A stretch of DNA of 61,511 nucleotides, from positions 1 through 61,511 of the forward strand of contig CAZYEX010000019.1 of the NCBI GenBank assembly GCA_964646605.1. The letters run 5' to 3'. The notes under the pieces were generated by a model. It ran no database searches, was not told the origin of the DNA, and saw only the letters and a list, made by a program, of their open reading frames with translations. This DNA is from SBAX01 sp964646605. GTDB taxonomy: Bacteria > Planctomycetota > Phycisphaerae > UBA1845. Shown one piece after another: positions 44,174 through 52,208 of this stretch (the stretch's first letter is position 1; every line of letters starts with the position of its first letter). The position numbers and the translations under genes are program-made.

Positions 44174-45203
44174 GGCAAGGACCACTGCGGCGGTGCTGCT
44201 GGTTGGGATCGGGCTGGCGGCAACCTATGGGTGCGCCCGTCCGGCAGGGGAGTTATTCCCCGCACGGTCGCCGCCGCGCGTCTGGCCGGCGCCGCCGAAC
44301 ACGCCGCGGATCATGTTTCTGGGTGAGATCGCAGATAGCGGCGCGCTCCATGCTGGAACTTCGGCATCGGAAGCGGTTGCGTCGGTCCTCCGCGGGTCCA
44401 GGCCGCCGATCCACTTTTCCGCCCCGCACGCCGTCGCAGTCTCGGGAAGCGATCTCGTCGCCGTCGCGGATTCAGCCGGGGCGTGCGTGCATATTCTCGA
44501 TCTGAAGCATCGAACCCACGTTCTGGTGGCGGGCGGGTTCGGAACACACTTCCATTCGCCGGTCGGCGTGGCATGGGCCAAGGATCGACTATTTGTCACC
44601 GATGCGGGAAAGAAAGAAATCATCGAGCTGGATCCCCAGGGGGGCGCCAGAGTCCGGTTCGGCGGACACGAATTGCAGCGCCCAGTGGGAATTACCTATG
44701 TCGCCTCGCGCCATCAGCTTTATGTCGTAGACGGCGACGCGCACCAACTGAAACGGTTTTCACCCGACGGAAGCTATTGCGGAGCTTTGGGATCGCGCGG
44801 CGCCGGACCCGGCGAATTCAATTACCCCTCCCACGTGACCAGTCATGGCGACCGACTTCTCGTCTCCGACAGTGGGAACTTCCGTGTGCAGTTGTTGACA
44901 TTGGATGGAGAGTTCCTTGCATCCATCGGACAAAAAGGCGACGCCGCGGGCGATTTCGCGCTGCCCAAAGGAGTGGCCTTCGACACACAGGGCCATTTGT
45001 ATGTGGTCGATGCCAGGTTTGAGAATATCCAACTCTTCGATGAGCGCGGCCAACTGTTGATGGCGCTGGGCGAGGAGGGGCGCGAGCAGGGTGAATTCTC
45101 GCTTCCTGCCGGAATTACCGTCGATGAACTGGACCGCATTTGGGTAGCCGACGCGGGAAACCGCCGGCTGCAAGTCTTTCAGTTTCTTCGGAACCCATTA
45201 TGA
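44154..45203 (+). CDS. NHL-repeat beta-propeller lipoprotein (first of two)
   Basis: ATG 44154 lies inside the end of the barrel gene (20-bp overlap) with GAAGGG upstream; the product has 349 residues. A signal with a Cys (VLLVGIGLAATYGC) suggests a lipoprotein, though Tyr before Gly is unusual in a lipobox. About six NHL blades follow (SPVGVAWAKDRLFVTDAGKKE, RPVGITYVASRHQLYVVDGD, YPSHVTSHGDRLLVSDSGNF, LPKGVAFDTQGHLYVVDARF, LPAGITVDELDRIWVADAGN). It should be an extracytoplasmic six-bladed propeller. Its last bases overlap the next gene as ATGA. It is a paralogue of the gene at 47.6 kb. Confidence 0.87.
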   Translation: MYWACDRARTTAAVLLVGIGLAATYGCARPAGELFPARSPPRVWPAPPNTPRIMFLGEIADSGALHAGTSASEAVASVLRGSRPPIHFSAPHAVAVSGSDLVAVADSAGACVHILDLKHRTHVLVAGGFGTHFHSPVGVAWAKDRLFVTDAGKKEIIELDPQGGARVRFGGHELQRPVGITYVASRHQLYVVDGDAHQLKRFSPDGSYCGALGSRGAGPGEFNYPSHVTSHGDRLLVSDSGNFRVQLLTLDGEFLASIGQKGDAAGDFALPKGVAFDTQGHLYVVDARFENIQLFDERGQLLMALGEEGREQGEFSLPAGITVDELDRIWVADAGNRRLQVFQFLRNPL

Positions 45204-46984
45204 TCGTCAGAGCAACCATCGCCTCAGCCCTGCTTTTGTTTGCCGCAGAAACTCTGTATGCGGACGAATCCATCCTCAACTCCAAACACGACCTGTCGTC
45301 CCAGGGTCCGGGTCCCGTCCGTGCGGTTGCGGACAACGAAGTATGTATTTACTGCCACACGCCGCATAACGCAGCGCCGCAGACGCCGCTCTGGAACCGC
45401 GAAAACCCGCGAACCCACTATCGCATTTATGAGAGTTCCACGACCAACGCACGAATCGACCAACCTTCGGGGGCGTCGAAGATGTGCCTCAGTTGTCACG
45501 ACGGCTCGATGGCCTTGGGGACGGTGTTGTCTCGACCTCTCAGTCACCCCTTGGTGATGACGGCGCGGACCATTCCGCCGGGGAAAGCGGACCTCACCAG
45601 CGATCTGTCCGACGACCATCCCATCGGATTTCGTTACGATCGAGCACTGGCCCGGACCGATCGACAGATTCGACCCGCGGAAGTCGTCACGGCAGAGCTT
45701 CCGCTCGGCGCTCACGGAGAAATGCACTGCACCACCTGTCACGATCCGCATAACAATGAACTGGGTGATTTTCTGCGCGTATCGGACCGCATGTCGGCCA
45801 TTTGCACATCATGCCATGACATGGCCGGTTGGGAGCGAGGGTCCCACGCAGTCAGTCACAAGAACACTCCTGGCCGAGCCGTCGATCCCGCCGAGCGCCT
45901 GAAATACACCACGGTGGCGGAAAACGGGTGTATGGCTTGTCATAAGGTCCACTCCGCCCCGCAGCGCGAGCGACTGCTGCGCTTCGGACGGGAGGAGGAC
46001 AATTGTCTTAACTGTCACGGAGGCGCGGTGGCGACCCTAAACATCGCGACCGAAATCGGCAAACGCTCCGGACACGACGTGCGGCGGCGGACCGGCACGC
46101 ACGATCCCGTCGAACACCCCTTCACCATGAGAAGACACGTGGAATGCACGGACTGCCACAATCCCCACGCCTCGGCCAAACTGATACCCGGCGCTTTGGA
46201 CGGTCCGTCGGGACAAGTGGTCAAAGGTCCCAACCTATTTGTTTCCGGCATCAGTCTTTCGGGACGCGCGTTGGATCATTCGACCTACGTCTACGAAATC
46301 TGCTTCAAGTGTCATAGCGACGGCATCTTACGGCCTCGTCTTTCGACCACGCGGCAGATCGCCCAGACCAATACACGCCTGGAGTTTCAGATTTCCAACC
46401 CCTCCTTCCACCCCGTGGCCGGCCCGCGACGAAACTCGGATGTGGTCAGCCTTCTGCCGCCACTGCGGTCCGGAAGCGTCATCGGCTGCACCGACTGCCA
46501 CAACAGCGACAACGCCCGCCAGGCCGGCGGCAGCGGGCCCAACGGGCCTCACGCCTCCCTCTACGAGCCTCTCTTGGTGCGCAACTATGATCGCGATGAT
46601 TTCACGACGGAGTCGCAGGAGGCCTACGCTCTTTGTTACGCTTGTCACCAGCGGGAGAGCATTCTCAACAACGAAAGCTTCCCCTTGCACCGCCGCCATA
46701 TCGTCGACGTGCGCACGCCGTGCAGCGTGTGTCATGACCCCCACGGCATTTCCCGCGGACAGGGCAACGGTGCCAACCATACCAGCTTGATCAATTTCGA
46801 TCTGGCGGTGGTCGGTCCGGCGACGGGGCTCGAGGCCTCGCGCATTCTCTACGAGGATACGGGCCGCTTTGCGGGCAATTGCACGTTGACGTGCCACGGC
46901 CTGACCCACATCAACTTTTCTTATGGGATCGGCGGGGCGGGCGTGGGGGCCCGCGCTGCGGCCCCAGGGGGAATACGACGATGA
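45200..46984 (+). CDS. Multihaem c-type cytochrome, eleven CxxCH plus one CX3CH
   Basis: ATG 45200 overlaps the preceding stop (ATGA) and gives 594 residues. The signal peptide is IVRATIASALLLFAAETLYA. Eleven CxxCH motifs are seen in order (CIYCH, CLSCH, CTTCH, CTSCH, CMACH, CLNCH, CTDCH, CFKCH, CTDCH, CYACH, CSVCH), then CTLTCH near the C-terminus, a CX3CH site that may bind a twelfth haem. CHTPH, CHDPH and CHNPH mark the doubled-CXXCH family. It is expected in the periplasm or through the barrel. The SKHD and CHTPHNAAPQTPLW opening is shared with the next gene. Confidence 0.9.
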   Translation: MIVRATIASALLLFAAETLYADESILNSKHDLSSQGPGPVRAVADNEVCIYCHTPHNAAPQTPLWNRENPRTHYRIYESSTTNARIDQPSGASKMCLSCHDGSMALGTVLSRPLSHPLVMTARTIPPGKADLTSDLSDDHPIGFRYDRALARTDRQIRPAEVVTAELPLGAHGEMHCTTCHDPHNNELGDFLRVSDRMSAICTSCHDMAGWERGSHAVSHKNTPGRAVDPAERLKYTTVAENGCMACHKVHSAPQRERLLRFGREEDNCLNCHGGAVATLNIATEIGKRSGHDVRRRTGTHDPVEHPFTMRRHVECTDCHNPHASAKLIPGALDGPSGQVVKGPNLFVSGISLSGRALDHSTYVYEICFKCHSDGILRPRLSTTRQIAQTNTRLEFQISNPSFHPVAGPRRNSDVVSLLPPLRSGSVIGCTDCHNSDNARQAGGSGPNGPHASLYEPLLVRNYDRDDFTTESQEAYALCYACHQRESILNNESFPLHRRHIVDVRTPCSVCHDPHGISRGQGNGANHTSLINFDLAVVGPATGLEASRILYEDTGRFAGNCTLTCHGLTHINFSYGIGGAGVGARAAAPGGIRR

Positions 46985-47559
46985 AGGGATTCGCAACGGG
47001 GCTCTCCGCGGTTACGGCCTTCGCCGTGTTCGGCGGATGGGCGTGGGCGGGCTTGGAAGGCTCCAAGCATGATTTCCGCAAGCAGGCCTGGTCGGGGGGG
47101 GAAACCTGCGGAGTGTGTCACACCCCGCATCGCTCGGACCCACCCAAGGCCGCCCCCTTGTGGGATCCGCGGGCCGACCTGAACCGCAGACTGGGCTCCG
47201 CCCCCGCTCGGCGCGGCCCGGGTAACGGCACGCTTTCCTGTTTCCGATGCCACGACGGGACCGTGGCCGACAGCATCGTCCCCGGAGCGCCGCGCCGGCG
47301 TTTTGCCAATGCCCAGCACCCTGGCCTCTTCACCGCCGCCCACGGTCGATCCGACCATCCGGTGGGCGTGGAGTACCCGCTGCGTCCGCGGGACTATCGA
47401 CCTGCGACCACCGTCCTCGCCGACGGAACCGTGACCCTGCCCGCAGGACGCGTCGAGTGCATGTCATGTCACGATCCCCATGCCTCCGCCGGGATCGACA
47501 AGATGCTCGTGATGAGCAACGCTCGCAGCGCGTTGTGCCTTACGTGCCACAAGAAATGA
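46981..47559 (+). CDS. Tetrahaem c-type cytochrome, doubled-CXXCH family
   Basis: ATG 46981 overlaps the previous stop (ATGA); the product has 192 residues. Signal peptide GLSAVTAFAVFGGWAWA is followed by EGSKHDFR and four haem sites: CGVCH, CFRCH, CMSCH and CLTCH, the last three residues before the C-terminus being CHKK. The first block (SKHD, CHTPH, APLW) parallels the opening of the 12-haem protein, so the two are related. It is probably a periplasmic shuttle or a conduit subunit. Confidence 0.9.
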   Translation: MKGFATGLSAVTAFAVFGGWAWAGLEGSKHDFRKQAWSGGETCGVCHTPHRSDPPKAAPLWDPRADLNRRLGSAPARRGPGNGTLSCFRCHDGTVADSIVPGAPRRRFANAQHPGLFTAAHGRSDHPVGVEYPLRPRDYRPATTVLADGTVTLPAGRVECMSCHDPHASAGIDKMLVMSNARSALCLTCHKK

Positions 47560-48728
47560 GAGGCGAACGGCCTTCGCAGGTTGAGACTTCGATCGCCCCG
47601 GGGAGCGGGCCGAAAGCGACCGCACTCTCACCGACAGGACGCCGAGGTTCGAGGATCGTAGGGTACGCAATCCTCAGTGCTCTGACGCTGACCGCCTGCC
47701 GCGCTCCCCACCCGTCCTCGCAAATCCTCTATTATCCGCCGCCGCCCACGCCGCCGCGGGCGGTCCATCTGCTGTCCTTTCGCACCCTCGGCGAAATCGC
47801 CCCGCATCGATCGGGTGGCGCGAGATCAAAACGCGGCGGTCGCTCGCCCGCAGCGGTCACGAATCCGCTGGGCATCGCCTTCCACGACGGCAAGCTCTAC
47901 CTCTGCGAGCCGGACGAGCATCGCGTCCACGAATGGAACCTGGAAACCGGTGCGGCGCGGTTTTTGACGGGCGGCGCGGAGCGATCGCTTGCGACTCCGG
48001 TGGCCGTCGCCGTGGGACCGGGGGGCGAGGTTTTCATAGGCGATACCGGGCGGAGAGAGGTTGTGTGCTTCAACCAAACCGGGGACTTCCAATGGAGTTT
48101 TGCGCCCCGAGAGCGGACCAACTTTCGGCCCGTCGCGCTCACCCTGCACGACGCGCGATTGTATGTCGTGGACGCGGCCCACGCCCGCATCGAGGTCCTA
48201 TCATTCGCCGATGGCCGACACCTGGATTCGATCACGCTGGATTCCGTCGATGGCGGGGTCTTGCCCGTCGGAGTGGCCGCGGACTCAGGCGGGCGCCTCT
48301 ACGTGTCCGACATGATGGGCGGGCGAGTCGTCGTTTTGGATTCGCAGCACGCGCCGGTGGCGACGATTTCGCAGCGCGGAGATCGCATCGGCGACCTCGG
48401 ACAGCCCAAGCACCTTGCGATCACAAGAGACGGCACGCTTTTTGTGGCCGACGCGGAATTCGGCCAAGTCCACCTGTTCAATGAACGCGGCGAGTTGTTG
48501 ATGCTACTTGCAGCCCCGGACGACCAACCCGGCCAAGCGCTCATGCCGACGGGACTGGCGGTCGCGGAACGACTGCCCGCACACTTGGCGTGCCTTGTTC
48601 CCCCCGACTTCCAGGCGGCATACTTCCTTTTCGTCAGCAACCGGCTGAGCGCCAATCCCTTGTCACTTTACACCATCGGCAACAGAACATCCCCGGTCAC
48701 GCCTGACTTGGGGCCGGACGCGCCCTAG
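47556..48728 (+). CDS. NHL-repeat beta-propeller lipoprotein (second of two)
   Basis: The frame is open far upstream, but ATG 47556, overlapping the previous stop as ATGA, fits the rest of the operon and gives 390 residues. A lipobox LTAC (SALTLTACRAP) follows a basic N-terminus. The propeller blades are less regular than in the paralogue (NPLGIAFHDGKLYLCEPDEH, TPVAVAVGPGGEVFIGDTGR, LPVGVAADSGGRLYVSDMMG, QPKHLAITRDGTLFVADAEF), with a final segment (FLFVSNRLSANPLSLYTIGN) resembling a cytochrome-operon propeller tail. The role of propellers in such clusters is unknown; scaffolding or maturation of cytochromes is possible. Confidence 0.86.
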   Translation: MRGERPSQVETSIAPGSGPKATALSPTGRRGSRIVGYAILSALTLTACRAPHPSSQILYYPPPPTPPRAVHLLSFRTLGEIAPHRSGGARSKRGGRSPAAVTNPLGIAFHDGKLYLCEPDEHRVHEWNLETGAARFLTGGAERSLATPVAVAVGPGGEVFIGDTGRREVVCFNQTGDFQWSFAPRERTNFRPVALTLHDARLYVVDAAHARIEVLSFADGRHLDSITLDSVDGGVLPVGVAADSGGRLYVSDMMGGRVVVLDSQHAPVATISQRGDRIGDLGQPKHLAITRDGTLFVADAEFGQVHLFNERGELLMLLAAPDDQPGQALMPTGLAVAERLPAHLACLVPPDFQAAYFLFVSNRLSANPLSLYTIGNRTSPVTPDLGPDAP

Positions 48729-48739
48729 CCCCAAAAAGG

Positions 48740-48775
48740 AAGGCGGCGTACGGAGCGAACCCCGTACGCCGCCTT
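48740..48775. terminator. Bidirectional terminator between converging operons
   Basis: AAGGCGGCGTACGG (48740-48753) and CCGTACGCCGCCTT (48762-48775) form a perfect 14-bp stem with an 8-base loop. On the minus strand it is followed by CCTTTTTGG, so it best serves the leftward giant gene; for the conduit operon the T tract is weak. Confidence 0.8.
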
Positions 48776-48845
48776 GTTGTCTACCTAGCGGGGAGGCTTT
48801 CCTCCCCCTGAACCGGAGAAGCTCCGGCCCACGATCTTGGCCGAA

Positions 48846-51800
48846 TTACCGGCCCGACCGCAGACCTTTGCCCTTCCGATCGTTGTTCGACTTGGTCGGA
48901 CGAGCGCCTTGCTCGAACGCGTCCATGTCGTCGGCGTTGAGCACGCCGTCGCCGTTGAGGTCGGCCACGATCAACTCCGGATAGCCGAGCTCAAGCAACT
49001 GCTCAACGGACACTTCCGTCGTGATGCTCGGAACGGTGCCGGTCTGCGGACCGCAGCAGCACTCCTTCTGAGAGACGAGGAAGTTGTTGAGCACGAAGTT
49101 GTAGTCAGACACGGTCACGCAGCCGTCACCGTTGATGTCGGCGTTGGGACCGGGCGTACTACACGGCGTGTCGTTGTCGGGGTAGCAGATCCCGTACTGC
49201 GACACGAAGGTGCCGAAGTCCAGGATGTCGATGGTATCCAAGCTGGGATTGGCCAACGGATCGGACTTCTTCCAGCCGTCGAGGTTACCGCCGATGAGCC
49301 AGTTGCCGCCCAGGCGGGGGTCGCCCTCGAACCGAGCTTGCAGCTGCCCGTCGACGCAGTCGCCGCCCGCCGGATCAAACGTGTAGCAGGCGCGCAGCGT
49401 GTGGAACTGATCCTGGGCGGTGATGCAATCCCACTGCCCGGAGGCGGGGATCTTCACCTTGTCCTGGACCTTCCCGTTGAAGTTGAACAGACCACCGAAG
49501 TCCACGTCGGTCGAGAAGACCTCCGGTTCCTCGATGCAGTTCGCGTACAACGAGAACTTGATGCAGCGGGTCAGACCGTCCGCGTCGCCGGACGTGATGG
49601 GCGGCGAGAGCTGGACGTCGATGTCCAGGCTGGTCTGATCGTTGACCGTGACGGTCCAGCAGCCGATCTGCTTGCCGTCCGCGCCGCGCGGGCAATTGGC
49701 CGCGCCGCCGGCGCAACCGACCGTCTGGTCGCAGCGAGTTTCGCTGGCCGAGCAGCAGAAGCTGGAGGCGCCGACCGGCAATGCTCCGCCGTTCTGCACC
49801 AGGCCCGGGCCGTACACAAGACCCGTTTCATGCGCACCGCGGCAGGTGATCGTGGCCGGTCCGCAGCTATGCGAAACGGACGGCGGATCCCATGTCTCGA
49901 TGGCCGTCGGCTTGTCGCAGTCGACGTTGGTCTTGATGTTGTCGGGGGTTTCCAGGATCAGGTCGCCCCGAGCCCGGACGGTCTTGCACTTGGAATCAAT
50001 ATCCACCCTTTGCCCCGCGTCATCGACGAGGTAGCTGTTCTGGGGATTATTGTTGCCAAAGCACAGATCGCACTCGTTGCACTCCCCGATCTTCGAAAAG
50101 GTGATTTGCAACAGGTCGGTGTTTCCGAGCGGGCCGTTGAGCCCGGCGAACGGATCCACGCCCACGGCGATGAAGACCGAGCCCGCGGTCACCACCGGAC
50201 CGTAAACCGTCGTCGAATAGGGAGCGACGCCGGACACGCTCTGGAAGCGAAGGCAGGTGGGGTCAAAGAGCATCAGGAGCTGGCCGCCGTTGATGGGCGA
50301 GCCGGCCGAACCGATGCGGACCCGAGCCGTGATCTTCTCCGCGTTGTCGCCGCTGTCGAAGCAGTTGCCGCCGTTGGCGAACTGATCGCAGACGCCGCCT
50401 GGGCAGTCCGCATCGGTCTCGCAGGAGAAACCCGAGCGCAAACCACCGTCGCACAGCGGGTTCTTCTCCGAGTTGATGAGGATGTAGTTCACGCTCGGAG
50501 TGAGCGTGCAGAAGCAGAAGCCGTTGACGCACGGATACGCCGCCCCCAACGGATCGAGCGGACAATCGGCGTCCGTCGTACAGACGACGCTGTTGACGTC
50601 CGTACCCGAGCAACCGCCGTCGGCTTGCGAACTAATTCCGTCGCAGACGTCGGGCGTGGTGCAGGGGTTCTCGTCATCGCACGGTCCGACGGCCGGTACA
50701 TTTACAGCCGTCCCGTTGCTTGGGTCTGGCGAGCCGCATGCTCCAGCGGCGCCGCCGCTGCACGAGTCTGCCGTGCAATCGTCGCCGTCGGAGATGGTCG
50801 TCTCGACTCCCCCGCTGCAGCATTCAGTCGCGGTATCCCAACCTGCCTTGCACGAACGTACACACAGTCCCAGCCCCGTGTTGCACGATTCGGTCGAGCA
50901 GGCATCGCCGTCGTCGCAGTTGGCGTCCGTGGCGCACTCGACGCACTCATCAGCGCAGGTATTGCCTGGCGTGAAGAGCACCGGAAGGGGCTCGTCATCG
51001 CCGCACTCCGACCGCAGAACGCCGTCCACGCAGCCCGCACCGGGGGTGCCCAGAGCGAAGCAGCACTGACCGGTCAGGATGTTGACGGCGAAACCCAGCT
51101 CGGCCAGGGTTTCAAGTTGGAGCGGCGGAGCCGAGGTGTCGGCCAAGAACGTCTCGGCGTTCACTAGATTGATGGTGTACAAACCCTTGGCGCCGATGGG
51201 GATGTCCAGAACGAGCGTACCGCCGTTGGATGGCAGGGCGATGTCGTCAGGACGGACGTCCGTATAGACGCCGAAATACCTGTAGTTGAACGTCGAGGTA
51301 TCGACGTCCGACTGGTCGCAGCCGCCGCCTCGGCACCACGCATCGGCCGGCCGGCTGGTTCCGAACTTATCCGTGTACCCAGGTTTACAGAAGAGCAGCT
51401 CGCACTTGGCATGACCTTCGCCGTAGGTGGCCTGGCAGAACGCGTTTCCAGGCGCGCCGCCCGCACAGGCGATGCTGGGCGGAGCGAGGTCCGCGCCGCC
51501 CGGTGGGGCGGCGTTGACGCCCATGTAGCCCGTGGCGTCGATCTTCACCTGGTAGACCTTCAGCGGCGGGACGTCGTCGCCACTGGGATCCCAGTCGAAG
51601 AGCTGCACTTCGAACCAAGCACGCTGCACCGCGGCAGCACTGTCGAGCCTGAGTGTGTTACCCAGGATGTTCGGCCCGCCGCCGATGAGCGCCGGATAGG
51701 CCGGGCCGACCTTGGTCGGAACCGGCATGATCCGAATCGTCGCGGTCGGCGGTGTCCCGGCGACGACCGACCGAATCTGGTCGGGGTTGCCGGTGACGAG

Positions 51801-51926
51801 CTGCGACGACTGCGAGCGGACCGTTCCTTTGTCCGTTCCGCGGGCGTCGTCGGCCGACCACACCGCGGAGGCGCCGATGCCGATCGCCAGCGCTCCCACA
51901 ATTACCAAACCTACTACCTTCTTCAT
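48846..51926 (-). CDS. Giant secreted Cys-rich protein with cohesin-like and dockerin-like modules
   Basis: ATG 51926 is preceded by GGAGG at eight bases and opens a signal peptide (MKKVVGLVIVGALAIGIGAS), giving 1026 residues. The order is: N-terminal beta domain; a CC module (QCCFALGTPGAGCVDG) nearly identical to that of the small protein at 8.6 kb; Cys-rich CDDGDACSTESC-type units; a cohesin-like domain (ARVRIGSAGSPINGGQLLML to LLQITFSKIGECNECDLC), with an EGF-like Cys insert in its first strand; further beta domains; and dockerin-like EF loops (TIDILDFGTFVSQYG, ADINGDGCVTVSDYNFVLNN, VADLNGDGVLNADDMDAFEQ). It may take part in extracellular complexes. No catalytic domain recognised. Confidence 0.83.
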   Translation of the reverse strand: MKKVVGLVIVGALAIGIGASAVWSADDARGTDKGTVRSQSSQLVTGNPDQIRSVVAGTPPTATIRIMPVPTKVGPAYPALIGGGPNILGNTLRLDSAAAVQRAWFEVQLFDWDPSGDDVPPLKVYQVKIDATGYMGVNAAPPGGADLAPPSIACAGGAPGNAFCQATYGEGHAKCELLFCKPGYTDKFGTSRPADAWCRGGGCDQSDVDTSTFNYRYFGVYTDVRPDDIALPSNGGTLVLDIPIGAKGLYTINLVNAETFLADTSAPPLQLETLAELGFAVNILTGQCCFALGTPGAGCVDGVLRSECGDDEPLPVLFTPGNTCADECVECATDANCDDGDACSTESCNTGLGLCVRSCKAGWDTATECCSGGVETTISDGDDCTADSCSGGAAGACGSPDPSNGTAVNVPAVGPCDDENPCTTPDVCDGISSQADGGCSGTDVNSVVCTTDADCPLDPLGAAYPCVNGFCFCTLTPSVNYILINSEKNPLCDGGLRSGFSCETDADCPGGVCDQFANGGNCFDSGDNAEKITARVRIGSAGSPINGGQLLMLFDPTCLRFQSVSGVAPYSTTVYGPVVTAGSVFIAVGVDPFAGLNGPLGNTDLLQITFSKIGECNECDLCFGNNNPQNSYLVDDAGQRVDIDSKCKTVRARGDLILETPDNIKTNVDCDKPTAIETWDPPSVSHSCGPATITCRGAHETGLVYGPGLVQNGGALPVGASSFCCSASETRCDQTVGCAGGAANCPRGADGKQIGCWTVTVNDQTSLDIDVQLSPPITSGDADGLTRCIKFSLYANCIEEPEVFSTDVDFGGLFNFNGKVQDKVKIPASGQWDCITAQDQFHTLRACYTFDPAGGDCVDGQLQARFEGDPRLGGNWLIGGNLDGWKKSDPLANPSLDTIDILDFGTFVSQYGICYPDNDTPCSTPGPNADINGDGCVTVSDYNFVLNNFLVSQKECCCGPQTGTVPSITTEVSVEQLLELGYPELIVADLNGDGVLNADDMDAFEQGARPTKSNNDRKGKGLRSGR

Positions 51927-52208
51927 TTTCCAATCCTCCAAAAGGTGAAACGTTCCCATGTCCCTACACATACCTTTATGAACCTGAATGAGGCACTTGT
52001 TCCTCTGTTTTGACATCTTCACTCCCGTTCCAAGCCCCGTCTAGACCCACGACGGCGGCAGGTCGGCTGTTAACCTGACCACCACCAGAACCGATCGACC
52101 ACAATTGCCCTCCACGGCTGTCCACACAGCTTTCCGCGTATCGTTTCACCGGCGTCTGGGGCGGGCGAACGCCGCCCGCCCCGCGACACCGTCTTATTCC
52201 TCATCCCG

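Noticed and set aside
48837..51167. 776-codon open frame on the plus strand opposite the giant Cys-rich gene
   Set aside because: It is exactly antisense to a protein with signal peptide, conserved modules and a ribosome site; its translation is Ala/Val/Arg-rich without motifs.
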